5,527 nt of DNA from Acinetobacter sp. N54.MGS-139 (GTDB lineage Bacteria; Pseudomonadota; Gammaproteobacteria; Burkholderiales; Burkholderiaceae_F). Shown here piece by piece: positions 5,090 through 5,527 of the stretch. Made by a program: the position numbers and the translations under genes. Numbering within the stretch: the first letter of the stretch is position 1; each line of letters begins with the position of its first letter. The stretch covers positions 1-5,527 of the forward strand of contig LARN01000073.1 in NCBI GenBank assembly GCA_000980495.1, given 5' to 3'. Under the pieces are notes generated by a model. The model searched no databases, was not told the DNA's origin, and was given only the letters and a program-made list of their open reading frames with translations.

Positions 5090-5527
5090 TTAGGCGTTTT
5101 CAGATGCTGTCTGATCGACGCAGCAGGCAAGAGCATTAAAGCCGCCGTCGATATAGATGGTTTCCGCAGTGATTCCAAGAGAATTGTCGGAAAGAAGGAA
5201 GGCTGCGGTGTTGCCGACTTCATCAATTGAAACCAAAGAACGAGTCGGAGAAACGGCTTTGCACTGAGCCAGCATTGAGCTAAAGCCTTTAATGCCGCTT
5301 GCGGCAAGAGTCTTAATCGGGCCGCAGGAGAGTGTGTTGGCGCGAATGCCCTGCGGGCCGACGTCAGCAGCAATATAGCGGGTAGCAGATTCAAGCGCTG
5401 CTTTGCAAAGTCCCATCGTGTTGTAATTGGGAACGACTTTTTCTCCGCCGAGGTAAGACAATGTCAGCAAAGAAGCTTTGTGGCCGGCCATTAACGGGAC
5501 CATTCTCTTAGCCATCGCAATGTAGGA
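5090..5527 (-). CDS. fabI: enoyl-[acyl-carrier-protein] reductase (NADH), C-terminal part
   Basis: The frame stays open to the right edge (SYIA precedes the first internal Met), so the N-terminal portion lies outside the window and the Met at 5515-5513 is not the real start. The visible 145 residues match the FabI C-terminal half: LSYLGGEKVVPNYNTMGLCK holds both active-site region tyrosines (Y of SYLG, Y of PNYN) and the catalytic lysine of Y-x6-K. GPIKTLAASGIKGF is the substrate-binding helix, and EVGNTAAFLLSD...IYIDGGFN is the conserved end. It performs the final NADH-dependent reduction in each cycle of fatty-acid elongation in the cytosol. The tail after GGFN (ALACCVDQTASENA) contains a Cys pair and shows no recognisable motif. 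It is convergent with the LysR gene, and nothing suggests a functional link to the reductase operon. Confidence 0.95.
   Translation of the reverse strand, partial: SYIAMAKRMVPLMAGHKASLLTLSYLGGEKVVPNYNTMGLCKAALESATRYIAADVGPQGIRANTLSCGPIKTLAASGIKGFSSMLAQCKAVSPTRSLVSIDEVGNTAAFLLSDNSLGITAETIYIDGGFNALACCVDQTASENA

Noticed and set aside
1..5527. CRISPR array, tRNA, rRNA or toxin-antitoxin pair
   Set aside because: I saw no regularly spaced repeats, tRNA cloverleaf or rRNA sequence. The left-edge gene is too short to judge as a toxin or antitoxin.

Overview
The window looks like chromosomal DNA of a Gram-negative anaerobe, most likely a Sutterellaceae-type betaproteobacterium (Sutterella/Parasutterella-like). 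This placement is an inference. It rests on a secreted flavoprotein reductase paired with a separate small tetraheme cytochrome and a divergent LysR-type regulator, plus a beta/gammaproteobacterial-style FabI. No rRNA or other marker is present to confirm it.

Layout, left to right. (1) Positions 1-42 hold the first 14 codons of a leftward gene. Its Shine-Dalgarno and start codon lie inside a perfect 10-bp inverted repeat. (2) Positions 65-115 are AT-rich with promoter-like boxes. (3) Positions 104-1854 hold a rightward gene of a tandem AAA+ ATPase family of unknown function. The ATG-started part (259-1854) keeps both ATPase modules. About 50 further codons of protein-like sequence lie just upstream in a different frame, with no start codon, and one missing A near position 258 would join them. 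The gene therefore looks 5'-truncated and frameshifted. (4) Positions 1879-1928 hold two hairpins that act as tandem terminators for leftward transcription. (5) Positions 1953-3941 are a leftward two-gene operon: a secreted FAD-dependent fumarate-reductase-like flavoprotein, then a periplasmic tetraheme c-type cytochrome. The two genes are separated by a short spacer containing a strong GCAA-tetraloop hairpin. (6) Positions 3942-4078 are a divergent control region. (7) Positions 4079-5047 are a rightward LysR-type regulator with a GTG start. (8) A hairpin at 5048-5064 separates it from a convergent leftward fabI (enoyl-ACP reductase), whose N-terminal half runs off the window.

The central unit is the regulator, flavoprotein and cytochrome set. 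The likely model is a periplasmic anaerobic reductase. Electrons would come from the quinone pool through the tetraheme cytochrome to the FAD subunit, which reduces an external acceptor, and the LysR protein would control the pair in response to a ligand. The flavin subunit keeps the FAD-binding parts of the family. It lacks the histidine normally found before the conserved Gly-Gly of the fumarate site and has other active-site differences, so its substrate is probably not fumarate and cannot be named from sequence alone. FabI is ordinary housekeeping fatty-acid synthesis and appears unrelated to the reductase.
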